A stretch of 64,000 nucleotides of DNA, taken from Tetrahymena elliotti 4EA. Its lineage: Eukaryota; Ciliophora; Oligohymenophorea; Hymenostomatida; Tetrahymenidae. Both the position numbers and the translations under genes were made by a program. A model generated the notes under the pieces. The model saw only the letters and a list, made by a program, of their open reading frames with translations. It was not told the origin of the DNA and searched no databases. The DNA lies in contig JH720380.1 of the NCBI GenBank assembly GCA_000231825.2, forward strand, positions 220,812-284,811, written 5' to 3'. This document shows positions 63,018 to 64,000 of the stretch, in pieces (within the stretch, counting starts at the first letter, position 1; every line of letters begins with the position of its first letter).

Positions 63018-64000
63018 TTATATGATAATAGACTTTTGATGATTTTTATATGAATTTAATTAATAATTTATTTTATATAAGAAAATATTATTCCTTTTCT
63101 TTACTAATGAAATCTTAAATATTCAATTTTTATTTATCAATTTTAATAAAATCTCTTTTTCATTGAAATTATTAGTAATCTTTTCAATCATTTACAATTC
63201 TCACTTCTTTATTTTTTGTTTGTTTGCTTATTTGCTTGTTTTCTTTTCTAATTTGCTTCTTTTAATACTGGCAATCCTTTGTAAATATTTATACACACAT
63301 CTCCTTCCTTTATAATGTTTAATTACATATTTTCAATTGATTTTTCTCCTTATTCGTTTTCGATTTCATCTCAATCTTAAAAAATTTAATTTTTTTTTTA
63401 AGTGTTTAGATATCTGATAGTTGCTAATAAGGTCTTTTTTGAATTTTGATTTTTAACATATTTAAAATCCAATTCTACCAAAATTATTATCACAATTATA
63501 TTTCAAAATTGATAAAATAATTTTAAAATAAACAGAATTGTAGAATTTTTATTTTTTTATCTTTTTTTTTGGTATGTAAATTACTATTTTATTGCTATTC
63601 TAAAACAAAAAAAATGTTTTCTTTTTGCGAAGTAATGTCTTGTGTTAAGGGAAAAGACATATTATTTAAAAATTACAAGCAGTTAATTTAATTTAGACTA
63701 TCTTAGTAAGATTTTCAATTAATTTTTCAAAAATTATTTTTTTAATTTGGAATTATTTATTATTTTGAATTCATTTTTAAGTCTTTAATTTGGATGAAGA
63801 AAGTCATCCTTCTCAAAATTCTTTAAAAACCTTCTCAAAGAAAATATTTTTTTGGTTTAAAATAATAAAGAGCTCCAATTATTCTTAGTAAATTGGATGA
63901 CTCATAATTAGTTTCTTCTGAAAACTAAGATTTAAGACTAAAAAAAATAATAAATATGTTATTAATATAATTTAATCAATTAATTTATGAAAAGAATAAT
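63018..64000. other. Intergenic region at the right edge
   Basis: Promoter side of the YIPF6-like gene and AT-rich flank. At about 63780-63895 the + strand has a short open coding-like run (FNLDEESHPSQNSLKTFSKK) ending at TGA; it could be the last exon of a gene, but no upstream partner is seen. Confidence 0.45.

Overview
The window reads as ciliate somatic (macronuclear-type) nuclear DNA, most like Tetrahymena or a close oligohymenophorean. The reason is the genetic code. Every clear gene runs only if TAA and TAG are read as glutamine and TGA is the sole stop. Read this way, UBC13, YIPF6, 3-hydroxyisobutyrate dehydrogenase, a P4-ATPase and a Nopp140 protein all come out full length. Introns begin GTAA/GTAT, end in AG (mostly TAG or AAAG), are very AT-rich, and range from about 40 to 725 nt. 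Intergenic DNA is extremely A+T rich. No telomeric repeat, tRNA, rRNA or transposon was found, so this is an internal stretch of a chromosome.

Layout. 1-2971 (-) a ciliate-type membrane protein with an Asn/Gln-rich tail, cut by the left edge; 4534-5473 (+) Nopp140/SRP40-like nucleolar protein; 7879-8073 (+) doubtful small secreted protein; 8615-11539 (+) unrecognised multi-exon gene with a myristoylation-type start; 12970-14274 (+) UBC13; 15360-16099 (-) SWEET sugar transporter; 17504-22360 (-) SAM plus two FHA domains separated by a QES-repeat region; 23326-25159, 26447-28244 and 32290-34166 (+) three paralogous EamA/DMT-type transporters, with an unrecognised membrane-anchored helical protein at 28998-31437 (-) between the second and third; 35221-36309 (+) acidic AT-hook protein; 38146-42006 (+) Rad9-like PCNA-fold protein with a very long Gln/Asn-rich tail; 42841-46452 (-) TPR protein; 47713-47944 (+) doubtful tiny secreted peptide; 48071-53491 (-) P4-ATPase lipid flippase; 56253-57752 (+) intronless orphan; 58736-59183 (-) small two-exon orphan; 59794-60959 (+) 3-hydroxyisobutyrate dehydrogenase; 61658-63017 (-) YIPF6-like Golgi protein.

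This is an ordinary eukaryotic mix without operons: neighbours are divergent, convergent or tandem and mostly unrelated in function. The one real cluster is the transporter family at 23-34 kb, which arose by local duplication and keeps an intron at the same place and phase. Membrane traffic and transport are well represented (flippase, YIPF6, SWEET, three DMT proteins), as are nuclear proteins (Nopp140, AT-hook, Rad9-like, and UBC13 in DNA-damage ubiquitin signalling).

The most novel items are the 1451-residue SAM/FHA/FHA protein with about 20 copies of a QF(Q/A)(E/D)S motif, and the Rad9-like protein with a roughly 1000-residue disordered tail. All exon models were made by hand from reading frame, splice consensus and phase, without any database search.
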